In this document: positions 25,801-33,165 of the stretch, one piece after another
How positions within the stretch are numbered: position 1 is the first letter of the stretch
Layout of the letters: the number at the start of each line of letters is the position of its first letter
From: Deltaproteobacteria bacterium
GTDB lineage: Bacteria; Myxococcota_A; UBA796; GCA-2862545
Direction: 5' to 3'
DNA length: 55,955 bases
Assembly (NCBI GenBank): GCA_006226595.1
Contig: SBGP01000021.1
Location: forward strand, 1 to 55,955
Notes under the pieces: generated by a model
The model's input: only the letters and a program-made list of their open reading frames with translations
Told to the model about the DNA's origin: nothing
The model's database searches: none
Program-made: the position numbers and the translations under genes

Positions 25801-25885
25801 CGCCGTTCGGCAGCGGGTTGGCGAGGATGGCAGCGGTGCTGCGGTCGATGGCCGCGCCGAGGCGGTCCATGCTCACGGGGGTCAT
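22802..25885 (-). CDS. Fusion of squalene-hopene-cyclase-like domain with Lcp/MpaB (DUF2236) oxygenase-like domain
   Basis: A 1027-residue soluble or peripheral protein with two enzyme modules. Residues 1 to about 625 follow the class II triterpene cyclase pattern: VWDTALNLRAL (270-280), CPDNDDTG with the DxDD acid motif (DNDD 333-336), QW motifs QNKDGGW (379-385), QEPDGSWWSRW (465-475) and QNKDGGWGE (512-520), and DPSTEDVTARILEAWG (428-443). Residues about 655-1020 match the rubber-oxygenase/mycophenolate-oxygenase family: GDPSADAVVRKV, WADHDLIRDAQAFY, KVRLIHATVRQHS, SWGVPINQEDLAGTVMTFS, MHTWACVGHVMGV. The ATG overlaps the stop of the upstream kinase (ATGA, 25882-25885), so both are made together. 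Likely role: cyclise an isoprenoid and oxidise or cleave it. Product unknown. Confidence 0.88.
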   Translation of the reverse strand: MTPVSMDRLGAAIDRSTAAILANPLPNGGWQQVPQLAPAATALVHLILKQLGHTRPSDDKKVCTWILRQQLPDGSFPSNLHVGEGSLVGTAACWAALSRSGLAEDDPRLAQAWDYVLANGGLDAVAEQALSDPYATAPYLGYAGILDADKLPKIPLAWIEVPGALHEASKVINAGVLTGMLQLGTIFTGLRGGSIGAREKKAIIDFCANYQSRNGAINGIALMTVMWLCALRTLGEGPGNEHYDLAVSWLAEQRVENSTTLYYNIFGSDVWDTALNLRALLVCDVDPTHPAILGGVKHLYGAQQQTELPPTTPDRGPKLGGFGYEYANNSCPDNDDTGVAMGALSMFLQRSAKNPALEDIVNSAADSCEQAREYLIGMQNKDGGWGAYEQGQPGKLRGPMWVEHAALDWTDPKKAMKDLRQKVATFGDPSTEDVTARILEAWGRMDATPDDPRVKSAIEFLVRMQEPDGSWWSRWMTNYVAGTAWCLIGLTSVGCENKAMLDRGVQFLVGHQNKDGGWGEGIDSYVHPEKSKAQGESMPGLTGLALSALCRAGHGQTDAAHRAAAYLVKTQRKSGTWANKGWQHVFLLPGYFYWLPASDTNMPLEALGHYRHAQLGLEVAAGGATTRSIKGVLGGNEGDTWPTASVRNPDGTWSQEGLRAWRTVGDPSADAVVRKVMENHQLQQVSDVFRHMVTNDDPFPPDVDPELAKWLEDNANLPEWADHDLIRDAQAFYERVGWSFALCLFASSLPQAYAAANGARVLLETQGLTQHVKRRIGETAQFLFDVLAPDSFGPKGRGLAVARKVRLIHATVRQHSLMRRAWATPSWGVPINQEDLAGTVMTFSLVVLDAMKRLHIHVSPHEEKAWMHTWACVGHVMGVHENLLAPDIDDARALMDAIRDDQWAPSEQGRRLTHQLCWSIADMMPAPTNPGVPMAEMLIREVAGDRCADVLGLPKYAKRRAIIRKVLHVQSRIANVLELHHRHPRYASVPAYIATAVMEALILVEREGKQTTFRLPDALVHRWGLMD

Positions 25886-28800
25886 GCGGTCTCCGTGCGC
25901 CTCGCGTGTCGGGCGGCCCCGAGCTCGACGAAGAGCGCGTGGGCCTCGGCGAGGGCGCCCGCATCCTGCACATGGCGACCGAGACCTTCAAGCGCGCACG
26001 CGAGCTCGAAGGGCATGGCCCGCGCCCGCCCGCTGTCCACGGCCGCCCGCAGCTTCGCCTCGGCGTCGCTCGCTCCCCGTCGCACCGCCAGCTGGGCGGC
26101 GGCGTGTCGGGCCGAGGTCTCTCCCATGAGCACGGTCCGCGCCTGGCGCTCGGCCTCGCGCACGGCCTCCTGCGCGCGGGCGACGAGCAGGTCACGCGGG
26201 ACGTCGAGCGCCTCGGCATGGTCGATGAGCTCGACCCGGGTCAGCGGCAACACCCGCTGGAGCATCGAGGTCGACGGGTCGCCGCCGGTCCCGGTGCCGA
26301 GGATGTCGCGCACCTCCTCAGCTGCGCGGTGCGCGCGCCCCGGGTCGCCACTCGCGAGTGCCCACGCCGCCTCCAGCCCCCACACGCTGGCGCGCTGCAC
26401 CGGCCCGTCCTCGGCGAGGTCCGCGTGGGCGGCCGCGATGTGCTCCCCCGCGAGCGCGAGATCCCCGTCCTGCAGGCACACCTCGGCGGCGGTGAGCAGG
26501 TCCGCTCCCGCGAAGTGGCGCTGGCCCTCGCGACGGCGCAGACGAAACAGGTCCTGCACCCGCTCCCGCGCCCGCGGCATGTCGCCCATGGAGCGCGCGA
26601 GCAGGTGGTCGTTGAACAGCGCGTACTCGACCCGCTGAGCATCTTGCGACCGCCGGGCGTGGTCGAGCGCCCGATCCGTATGGACGCGCGCCTCGTCATA
26701 GCGGGCCTGGTAGATCGCGAGGAAGCCCTTCTGCGTCAGCGTGGCCGCCAACGCGCCGTCGCGGGCCGCGCCCTCCTCGCGGTCAGCCCATGCCTCGCCA
26801 CGCTCGAAGGCCGCATCGGCCCAGGCCTGGCGCCCGGCCAGCCCGTAGATCAGCGCGACCATGCACTTCACGCGCGCCCCGAAGCCCCACACCTGGCCGG
26901 TCTCGCACAGGTTCACCCCCCAGAACAGGGTGGTGAGGAACGACAGCGGTGCCGGGTCCCGGAGGAAGCCGTACCAGAGGAAGTAGAGGACGTACGCCGC
27001 GGCCCGGTCCCGGCGCAGCGCCTCTCCGTCGCGCACCGGCGCCCCCCACCAGCGATAGCGCGCCTGCGTCGCGAGCTCGGACGCGAGCCGAAGCCCCCAC
27101 CCGAGCTGGCTGCTGGGCAGGCGCATGCCGAGCAGGGGCAACACCTCGCGCGCGATCTCGAGCGACACCGCGGCCTGACCGTTGGCGTGCACCGCAAGCC
27201 CGCGACGCACGAGGATCTCGGCGCGCTCGAGCGGCGGCAGTCCCTCGAACCAGCGTCCGGCGTCGACGGCGCGCAGCTCGTCGAACAGGCTTCGGGCGAG
27301 GCGCATCTGACCGCTCTGCAGCGCCTCTTCCGCGCCGGTGAGCAGGTGGGGGACGGCATCGAGACTGCGACCGCCGCGGAGCAGGTGTCGGCCCAGCTCG
27401 GCGGCTGACGCGTGATCGGCCCGAACCTCGGCAGCCCCGAGGTGCAGCGCGCGAACCTCGGCCTCGGCGAGGTTGTCGTACGCGGCCTCGAGCAGGCGGT
27501 CGTGGGTGAAGGCGAAGCGCACGTCGTCGAGCTGCTCGGCGATCTGCGACGCGCGCAGCTCGGCGAGGCCGGGCAGCGGGTCGAGACCGAGGATGGCCTC
27601 GAGGTCCGCGGCACGGAACACCTTGCCGAGCACGCTCGCGGCCCCGAGCACCCGGCGGGCCTCGTCCGAGAGGCGCTGCAAGCGGTTGTGGAGCACCGCG
27701 ATGCCACGCGGGCTCTGGCGGAGGGACGCGTGCGCCGCCCAGGTCCACCGCGCGCCGTCCCAGCGAAGATCACCGCTGGCTTCGGCCTCGTCGAGGAGGA
27801 TGGTCGCGAGCAGCGGGCTGCCGGCGGAGCCCTGGACGAGCGCCTCGGCCACGTCCTCGGGCATGGACGAGCCGGCGGTCATGGCCACAGCGAGGTCGGT
27901 GATGTCCCGCTGCCCCAGTGTGGGCACCACCCAGTCTGCGAGCAGGCCCTGTCGGCGCCAGGACTCGATGCTGTCCGGCAGCTCCTCGGAGCGCGCGGAG
28001 AGCAGCACGGCGAGCCCGGGCATCGGCTCGCGGAGCAGCACCTCGACCACGGCCAGGGTGAGCTCGTCCGCCCACTGCACGTCATCGATGACCAGCAGCT
28101 GCGCCTGCTGCGACCCGACGTCCGCGAGTGCGCGCAAGGCCGAGGCACGCAGCTGATCCGCGTTCGGCGGCGCGACCTCGCCCTCGCCGAGCCCGTCGAC
28201 CACGGCGCGGAGCACGGGCAGTGCGTCCTCCCAGGCCTCGGCGCGCCCCTCGAGCACGGCGGTGCGAAGCAGCGGCGCGAAGCCCTGGAGCGCGCGCGCC
28301 GACTCGCCGCGATCCGTGCGGTTGCCGCCACAGTCGGCGCTGTGAACGCGCAGCCCGCGGGGTCGAGCACGGCGGAGGATCTCGCGCAGCAGGCGCGTCT
28401 TTCCACTGCCGCTCGGCCCGAGGACCAGGTGCACCGGACCCTTCGCGCTGCGGTCGAGGAAGGCGTCCGCCTCGGCAAGCAACGCGTCCCGGCCGGTGAG
28501 CGGCGGCCGGAACAGGCGCGGGGAGCCATCGGGCCAGTCCTCGGGAAGCGCGCCACCACCCAGCGCCTCGAGCTGCTCGCCGACCGGTCCCGCATACGGC
28601 GGACGGGCATCGGCACGCGGCGCGAGCAGGGACTCGGTGAGCGCGTCGAGCTCGGGCCGATCGAGGCTCTCGAGCATGCGCCCGACGGCGTACAGATCGC
28701 TGCGACCGTCGAGGGGAAGTCCGCGGCGCTGCTCGGGCGAGGCATAGCCGCGGGTGCCGCCGACCAGCGTGTTCACGGGCTGCGCCTCGCGCCCTTCCGC

Positions 28801-29298
28801 GTCGTGGAGGTGCACGGCGATCCCAAAGTCCGCGAGCACCGGGCGCCCCTGCTCGTCGAGGAGCACGTTCCCGGGCTTCAGATCGCGATGCACCACGCCG
28901 TTCGAGTGCAGCCAGCCGAGAATCGCGCAGATCTGTCGCACGATCGGCAGCGTGAGCTCGCTCTCCTCGCCCTCCTCCCCGCCGGCGGGGTCGAAGGTGA
29001 GCGCCGACTCGCCGAGTGCCCGCGGATACAGCGGCATCGCGTACCAGGGACGCCCCTCGTGTTCGCCGCGAGCGAGCACCGGCACCACACCGGGATGCCG
29101 CAGCGACGCGAGCAGCGCGGCCTCCTGGCGCAGCACCTGACCGTGGGTCGCACCCGGCTTGGCACGCTTGATCGCCACCGGCTCCGCATGCCCGTGCACG
29201 AATCCGCGCCAGACCTCAGCCATGCCGCCTTCGGCAAGCAGTGCACGAAATTGGACCAACGACGCGTTCACACCGTCCCCGCCGGCCTCTTCTACCAT
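25882..29298 (-). CDS. Ser/Thr kinase - AAA ATPase - TPR regulator (PknK-like layout)
   Basis: A 1138-residue cytoplasmic signalling protein. The kinase domain covers about 15-240: loop AEGGMAEVW (22-30), Lys44, HRDLKPGNVLL (137-147), DFG (157-159), GTRGYASPEQ. It is linked to a P-loop ATPase: GPSGSGKT (294-301) and LLVIDDVQWAD (401-411), the STAND/AAA type seen in PknK- and MalT-like regulators. The last 550 residues are helical repeats with scattered aromatic pairs. No DNA-binding domain is visible. ATG 29298 lies 6 nt from a TATCAC hexamer; the frame is open further upstream, but only into the divergent FHA gene. Its stop overlaps the cyclase-oxygenase start, so it probably senses a metabolite and controls that enzyme or its expression. 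Confidence 0.87.
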   Translation of the reverse strand: MVEEAGGDGVNASLVQFRALLAEGGMAEVWRGFVHGHAEPVAIKRAKPGATHGQVLRQEAALLASLRHPGVVPVLARGEHEGRPWYAMPLYPRALGESALTFDPAGGEEGEESELTLPIVRQICAILGWLHSNGVVHRDLKPGNVLLDEQGRPVLADFGIAVHLHDAEGREAQPVNTLVGGTRGYASPEQRRGLPLDGRSDLYAVGRMLESLDRPELDALTESLLAPRADARPPYAGPVGEQLEALGGGALPEDWPDGSPRLFRPPLTGRDALLAEADAFLDRSAKGPVHLVLGPSGSGKTRLLREILRRARPRGLRVHSADCGGNRTDRGESARALQGFAPLLRTAVLEGRAEAWEDALPVLRAVVDGLGEGEVAPPNADQLRASALRALADVGSQQAQLLVIDDVQWADELTLAVVEVLLREPMPGLAVLLSARSEELPDSIESWRRQGLLADWVVPTLGQRDITDLAVAMTAGSSMPEDVAEALVQGSAGSPLLATILLDEAEASGDLRWDGARWTWAAHASLRQSPRGIAVLHNRLQRLSDEARRVLGAASVLGKVFRAADLEAILGLDPLPGLAELRASQIAEQLDDVRFAFTHDRLLEAAYDNLAEAEVRALHLGAAEVRADHASAAELGRHLLRGGRSLDAVPHLLTGAEEALQSGQMRLARSLFDELRAVDAGRWFEGLPPLERAEILVRRGLAVHANGQAAVSLEIAREVLPLLGMRLPSSQLGWGLRLASELATQARYRWWGAPVRDGEALRRDRAAAYVLYFLWYGFLRDPAPLSFLTTLFWGVNLCETGQVWGFGARVKCMVALIYGLAGRQAWADAAFERGEAWADREEGAARDGALAATLTQKGFLAIYQARYDEARVHTDRALDHARRSQDAQRVEYALFNDHLLARSMGDMPRARERVQDLFRLRRREGQRHFAGADLLTAAEVCLQDGDLALAGEHIAAAHADLAEDGPVQRASVWGLEAAWALASGDPGRAHRAAEEVRDILGTGTGGDPSTSMLQRVLPLTRVELIDHAEALDVPRDLLVARAQEAVREAERQARTVLMGETSARHAAAQLAVRRGASDAEAKLRAAVDSGRARAMPFELACALEGLGRHVQDAGALAEAHALFVELGAARHARRTETA

Positions 29299-29322
29299 GA
29301 TCACGTGATAGCCTGCGCCGCT
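29299..29322. promoter_or_regulatory. 24-bp divergent promoter gap with perfect palindrome ATCACGTGAT
   Basis: Only 24 bp separate the start codons of the kinase-ATPase (minus, 29298) and FHA (plus, 29323) genes. Minus-strand TATCAC (29310-29305) is 6 nt from its ATG; plus-strand TAGCCT (29309-29314) is 8 nt from its ATG. The two hexamers overlap. The 10-bp palindrome ATCACGTGAT (29300-29309) overlaps both, so one bound factor could silence both genes. Confidence 0.55.
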
Positions 29323-30231
29323 ATGGGAACCCTCCGCGAACTCGCCACCGGTCGAATCGTCCACCTCGGCAGTCGAGCCCAGATCGGGCGCGCCGCCGGC
29401 GTCTCGTTGCGCATTCGCGATCGAATGGTCAGCAGCGAGCACGCGGTGCTGTGGTGGAATGGCCAGCACTGGGCGCTGCGCGATCTCGCGTCCCGCAATG
29501 GAACCTTCGTCGACGGCACCCAGCTCGCCAGCGGCGACACCAGGGTGCTCGATTCCGGGGCACGCCTGGGCTTCGGCTCTCCGGAGGCCAGCCACGAGCT
29601 GCTCGACGCCGGTCCCCCGCGTGCGGTCGCCACCGACGAGGGCGGCGACCAGCGGATCGCCGAGGGCGGCATGCTGTGCTTGCCGTCGGAGGACGCGCCC
29701 GTGGTGGTGGTGTTCCGCGACAGCATGGGCACCTGGCAGGCCGAGGGCCCGGCAGGCGTTCGCGCGGTCGAGAGCGGCGACGAAGTCGAAGTCGAAGGAA
29801 CCTACTGGGAGCTCGCCCTGCCCCTCGACGAGGCTGAGACCTGGGCGCGCGAGGCCGGTGCCATCGAGATGCGCTTCCTGCCCCTCGACTTCTCCGTGAG
29901 CTCGGACGAGGAGCACGTGCAGGTCGTCGCCGGCCTTCCCACCGGCACCGTGGAGCTCGAGCCCCGCGCGCACCACTACCTGCTGCTCACCCTCGCACGG
30001 CGCCACGTCGACGACGCCGAGATGCCCGAGGCGGAGCGCGGGTGGCTTCACGTCGACGAGCTCGAGCGCATGCTGCGCATCGCCCGCGGCTCGCTGAACA
30101 TGCAGATCATGCGTGCCCGCCGCGAGATGGAAGGCCTCGGCATCGCCGACCCGATGAGCGTCATCGAGCGCCGCCCGCTCGTCGGCACGCTGCGCCTGGG
30201 CACTCCAAGGGTACGCGTCGGCCGGATGTGA
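29323..30231 (+). CDS. FHA-domain protein with C-terminal winged-helix-like region
   Basis: A 302-residue protein. Residues 1-95 are a forkhead-associated phosphothreonine-binding domain with the conserved pattern GRAAGVSLRIRDRMVSSEHA and LRDLASRNGTFVDG. The middle is acidic and beta-rich. The last 90 residues (HHYLLLTLARRHVDD, then WLHVDELERMLRI and NMQIMRARREMEGLG) resemble the winged-helix C-terminus that accompanies FHA domains in myxobacterial regulators. It is divergent from the Ser/Thr kinase-ATPase across a shared promoter, so it is a natural reader of that kinase's phosphothreonine, possibly the transcriptional output of the locus. Confidence 0.85.
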   Translation: MGTLRELATGRIVHLGSRAQIGRAAGVSLRIRDRMVSSEHAVLWWNGQHWALRDLASRNGTFVDGTQLASGDTRVLDSGARLGFGSPEASHELLDAGPPRAVATDEGGDQRIAEGGMLCLPSEDAPVVVVFRDSMGTWQAEGPAGVRAVESGDEVEVEGTYWELALPLDEAETWAREAGAIEMRFLPLDFSVSSDEEHVQVVAGLPTGTVELEPRAHHYLLLTLARRHVDDAEMPEAERGWLHVDELERMLRIARGSLNMQIMRARREMEGLGIADPMSVIERRPLVGTLRLGTPRVRVGRM

Positions 30232-30273
30232 GCCCCGTACGTGGCGTTGACGCGAAGCGCTTCACCGTCCCGC

Positions 30274-30279
30274 TACAAT
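30274..30279 (+). promoter_or_regulatory. -10 hexamer TACAAT, leaderless layout
   Basis: TACAAT, close to consensus, ends 5 nt before ATG 30285. No ribosome-binding sequence fits in the gap. TTGACG at 30247-30252 is a possible -35, but its 21-nt spacer is long. Confidence 0.5.
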
Positions 30280-30284
30280 GCCGC

Positions 30285-31145
30285 ATGCGAACATTCCTGC
30301 TTCCGCTCCTCGCCGCCTGCAGCGGCCCCGCCGCCGAGGATTCGGCCACCGAGCCGGCCACCGGCTGCAACGGCCACGATGTGCTGTGCCAGCTGCCCTT
30401 CGACGAGGTGGCCGTCGCGATGACCCACAACGCGATGTCGTCGGCCGAAGACGACTGGCTCGCCCCGAACCAGACGTACGCGATGCCGCGACAGCTCGAG
30501 GACGGCGTGCGCGGGTTCATGATCGACACGCACTACGACGACGACGGCACCCCCGCGCTGTGCCACGGCTTCTGCAGCATCGGCAGCACGCCGCTGGTCG
30601 ATGGGCTGCGTCAGTTCACCGACTTCCTCGACGCCCACCCGCGCGAGGTGGTCGTGTTCATGATCGAGAACGGCATCTCCGCCGAGGACACGGCCGCCGC
30701 CTTCGAGGCCGCGGACCTGCTTCGCTACACCTACGCCCATGATCCCCAGCTGGCGTGGCCCACCCTCGGTGAGCTCGTCGAGGCGGACACGCGCCTGATC
30801 GTGTTCCACCAGGGCGGCGGCACCGATCCCGCCTGGTACATGGATGGCTACGCCGACTACGTGTGGGACACGGACTACAGCGCCGAGACCGCCGCGGACT
30901 TCGACTGCGGAAGGCTTCGCGGCAGCAGCGACCATGCGCTGTTCCTCATGAACCACTTCCTCACGGCCCCCCTCGCCTCACCCGACCTGGCCGAGCAGGT
31001 GAACCACAACCCCCTGCTGCTCGACCGCGCGCGGCAGTGCGAAGCCGAGGCCGGACAGGCGGTGAACTGGATTGCGGTGGACTTCTACGACATCGGCGAC
31101 GTGCTCGCGGTGGTCGACACCCTCAACGGGGTCGACGCTCTGTAA
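30285..31145 (+). CDS. PI-PLC-like phosphodiesterase lipoprotein
   Basis: A 286-residue lipoprotein (LLAAC, Cys12). It has the phospholipase-C X-domain layout: VAMTHNAMSS with first catalytic His48, RGFMIDTHYDD, then ALCHGFCSIG with second catalytic His94, and later VVFMIENG, LIVFHQGGG and FLMNHFL. Bacterial enzymes of this fold cleave phosphatidylinositol or similar head groups without needing metal. Both catalytic His are present, so activity is likely. The surface location suggests action on foreign or outer-leaflet lipid. The mRNA is predicted leaderless. Confidence 0.83.
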   Translation: MRTFLLPLLAACSGPAAEDSATEPATGCNGHDVLCQLPFDEVAVAMTHNAMSSAEDDWLAPNQTYAMPRQLEDGVRGFMIDTHYDDDGTPALCHGFCSIGSTPLVDGLRQFTDFLDAHPREVVVFMIENGISAEDTAAAFEAADLLRYTYAHDPQLAWPTLGELVEADTRLIVFHQGGGTDPAWYMDGYADYVWDTDYSAETAADFDCGRLRGSSDHALFLMNHFLTAPLASPDLAEQVNHNPLLLDRARQCEAEAGQAVNWIAVDFYDIGDVLAVVDTLNGVDAL

Positions 31146-31187
31146 GCGCGGCAGCGTGTCGCCGTTCCCGTCGCACACGGAGGCCCG

Positions 31188-31727
31188 ATGCTCATCCTGC
31201 TCACCCTGATCGCGCTTGCGGATCCCTCGCCCCGCGAGGTCCGCATCGAGCTCACGGCCAGCCATCCCTATTGCGGCGGCGCCGCACCAAGCCCGGAACA
31301 GGAGCGCGCCGCGCGCACGCCGACGCCAGTACCCGGCCACCTGTGGCTGCTTCGGGCCGGAGCCGAGAACACCGATGCCGCGCCCATTCACGAGGTGAGG
31401 ACCGACGCCTCCGGCCACGCCACGCTCTCCCTGGCCCCCGGCACCTACTGCCTGGTCGGCGAGGACAAGCGGAGCACCGAGGTGACCGCGAACGCCGTGC
31501 CCTCCGTGAACGAGGCCGAGGAGCTCGCGTGCCGGCGCGCCCTCAAGCGGAGCTGTGACCGGGTCCTCGAGGTCCCACCCGGCCGCGAGCCAATGGTGGT
31601 CGCGGTCCACGAGGCCGGGCGGTGCTTCTACAACCCGGGACCCTGCTACTTCGGGCCGCCGATTCCCCCGCCGCCGAGTGCCGCCCCCGGTCCTCGCGAC
31701 GTGGCCGAGCCCCTCGCACCGCGCTAG
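31188..31727 (+). CDS. Secreted Pro-rich protein of unknown function
   Basis: A 179-residue protein with a short signal peptide (MLILLTLIALA). The mature chain has a beta-sandwich-like middle (VPGHLWLLRAG, then EVRTDASGHATLSLAPGTYCLV) like a carboxypeptidase-regulatory or transthyretin-type domain, six Cys, and a Pro-rich tail. I cannot name a family. ATG 31188 has a perfect GGAGG 4 nt upstream. It follows the phospholipase-like gene by 42 nt and may share its transcript. Confidence 0.65.
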   Translation: MLILLTLIALADPSPREVRIELTASHPYCGGAAPSPEQERAARTPTPVPGHLWLLRAGAENTDAAPIHEVRTDASGHATLSLAPGTYCLVGEDKRSTEVTANAVPSVNEAEELACRRALKRSCDRVLEVPPGREPMVVAVHEAGRCFYNPGPCYFGPPIPPPPSAAPGPRDVAEPLAPR

Positions 31728-31768
31728 CCTCCAGGAGCCGCATGTGACGCGGCGATTGGAGATTGAAC

Positions 31769-31927
31769 ATGGGCAACCTGATCACGGGTGCGGTCATCCT
31801 CACCCTCGGCTTCTTCACCGGCGGCTCGGTCTTCCTCGGCGACCCCGGCCCGCTCGACCTCGTCTTCGACGGCATGGGCGTGCTGTTCCTCGCTCGCGGC
31901 GGGCTCAGCCTGATGTCCGGGCAGTAG
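31769..31927 (+). CDS. Small membrane protein, 52 residues
   Basis: It starts MGNLITGAVILTLGFFTGGS and ends GGLSLMSGQ. Two hydrophobic segments (about 5-22 and 32-50) around a DPGPLDLVFDG loop suggest a two-pass membrane miniprotein. GGAG at 31758-31761 lies 7 nt before the ATG. It ends 4 nt from the stop of the convergent small protein. Function unknown. Confidence 0.6.
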   Translation: MGNLITGAVILTLGFFTGGSVFLGDPGPLDLVFDGMGVLFLARGGLSLMSGQ

Positions 31928-31931
31928 CGCC

Positions 31932-32093
31932 TCAGATCTGTCGGTTCGTGAACACCAGGCGCGAGACGAACACGGCGACCACGCCTGCACCCACGAGGTA
32001 CAGCGGGTTCTCGATCACGACGTCGAACAGGTTCTGGATCGCGGCCTCGAAGGCCCACGTGTCGAAGCTCACCATCTGCGCGAACACGGGCAT
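31932..32093 (-). CDS. Small membrane protein, 53 residues
   Basis: It starts MPVFAQMVSFDTWAFEAAI and ends VSRLVFTNRQI. An amphipathic N-terminal half is followed by one membrane span (NPLYLVGAGVVAVFVSRLVF) and a basic end. GGGGGAA directly precedes the start, and a TATACC -10-like hexamer lies about 24 nt further upstream. It is convergent with the other miniprotein. Family unknown. Confidence 0.55.
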   Translation of the reverse strand: MPVFAQMVSFDTWAFEAAIQNLFDVVIENPLYLVGAGVVAVFVSRLVFTNRQI

Positions 32094-32190
32094 CACTTCC
32101 CCCTGGGTGGCGACGGTATAGCCGCCTCGCGGGGGAACCCGCGCCTCGAATCCGCGCAGGACCTGCTGGCTCGGCCCAAGCCGGGGTCGC

Positions 32191-32850
32191 TCAGGGCAGA
32201 CGTGCTCGCAGCCAGCGGCCGATGCGCTCGATCTCCTCCATCACCACCTGGTGGCCCATCGGGTAGTCGGCCCACTCGACCTCGCGCCCCTCGGTAGCGA
32301 AGCGCTGGTAGGCCGCCTTGCCGCGGGCCACCGCGACGACGTCGTCCATGCGCCCGTGGCAGAACAGCATCGGCGTGTTCGCATTCGCGGCGCTGCCTTC
32401 CGCCGCAAGGGTCTCCTCGAGCAGCAGATACGCGGAGAGGACCATGATCCCCGCGAGCGGCCTGTCGTGGCGGTGCCCGGTGTGAAGGGCCATCGCCCCA
32501 CCCTGCGAGAAGCCGGCGAGCACGACGCGCTCGGAGGGAATACCGTCGGCGTACAGGCGCTCGAGGCAGGCCTCGACCATCGCGTGCGCGTCGCGCACGT
32601 CGGCCTCGGGCTCCCGCCCCGGCCCCGCGTCCATACGGGTGATGTCATACCAGGCTGGCATCACGTACCCGTTGTTGATCGTGACCGGCCGCTCCGGCGC
32701 ATGCGGGAACACGAAGCGGGTGCGCGGAAGGTCGAGGTGCGGCGCAACGGGCACGAAGTCGTGCCCGCTGGCACCCAGGCCGTGCAGCCAGAGGATGGCG
32801 CTGTCCGGAGCCCCACCGGGCTCGAGGATGACGGCGGGAAGCGTGTTCAT
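32191..32850 (-). CDS. Serine carboxylesterase / phospholipase (YpfH/EstB type)
   Basis: A 219-residue cytoplasmic alpha/beta hydrolase. The catalytic triad is readable: Ser115 in GFSQGG, Asp169 in HGRMDDVV and His200 in PMGHQV. The oxyanion segment is WLHGLGASGHDFVP. Length and motifs fit the small esterase/acyl-protein-thioesterase family. ATG 32850 has GGAAG 7 nt upstream. An in-frame extension to 32937 has no family support. A TATGTT -10-like hexamer lies about 50 nt upstream (32902-32897). It acts on short acyl esters; the natural substrate is unknown. Confidence 0.87.
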   Translation of the reverse strand: MNTLPAVILEPGGAPDSAILWLHGLGASGHDFVPVAPHLDLPRTRFVFPHAPERPVTINNGYVMPAWYDITRMDAGPGREPEADVRDAHAMVEACLERLYADGIPSERVVLAGFSQGGAMALHTGHRHDRPLAGIMVLSAYLLLEETLAAEGSAANANTPMLFCHGRMDDVVAVARGKAAYQRFATEGREVEWADYPMGHQVVMEEIERIGRWLRARLP

Positions 32851-33165
32851 GGGAATCTTCCAGGGTGGGGGCGGCGTGCGCGCCGCGCGGGACGAGAACA
32901 TAGCCGTTCGCCGGGCCCCAACCCCACAACACGACAAGCGCCGACGCAGTCAGGCTGCGCCGGCGCGGAGACCGCGAGGTCGGGGGGTGTCCCCCAAGAC
33001 CCGGGTAGCCGGACGCCCCCCTTCGCACCGCGACGCGACAAGCCCGATGAACACGAGCTACGCGATGAGCTTCCCCGTCGGGTTCGCAGGTGCGAGCCCC
33101 GAACCGGCCGCCACCAAACTGCGACCCGCGCTCGTCCTCGACCGCGGCTCCGGGTAGGGAAGCGC
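32851..33165. other. 315-nt gap between divergent genes
   Basis: It holds the esterase promoter (-10 TATGTT, minus, 32902-32897) and a G5-TGT-C5 hairpin (32983-32995) flanked by GGTC and GACC. A 36-codon open frame at 33047-33157 has no ribosome site or recognisable protein and is not called. The GGGA before ATG 33166 serves the next gene. Nothing else is evident. Confidence 0.6.

Noticed and set aside
23246-26638. 1130-codon plus-strand open frame across the cyclase-oxygenase gene
   Set aside because: His/Arg/Gly/Val-rich shadow of the minus-strand coding sequence with no recognisable motif.
27412-29322. Long 5' extension of the FHA gene frame
   Set aside because: It is antisense to the kinase-ATPase gene; the FHA domain and the promoter-like hexamer point to ATG 29323.
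33047-33157. 36-codon open frame before the APH-like gene
   Set aside because: No ribosome site, promoter or recognisable protein pattern; kept only as a remark in the intergenic entry.
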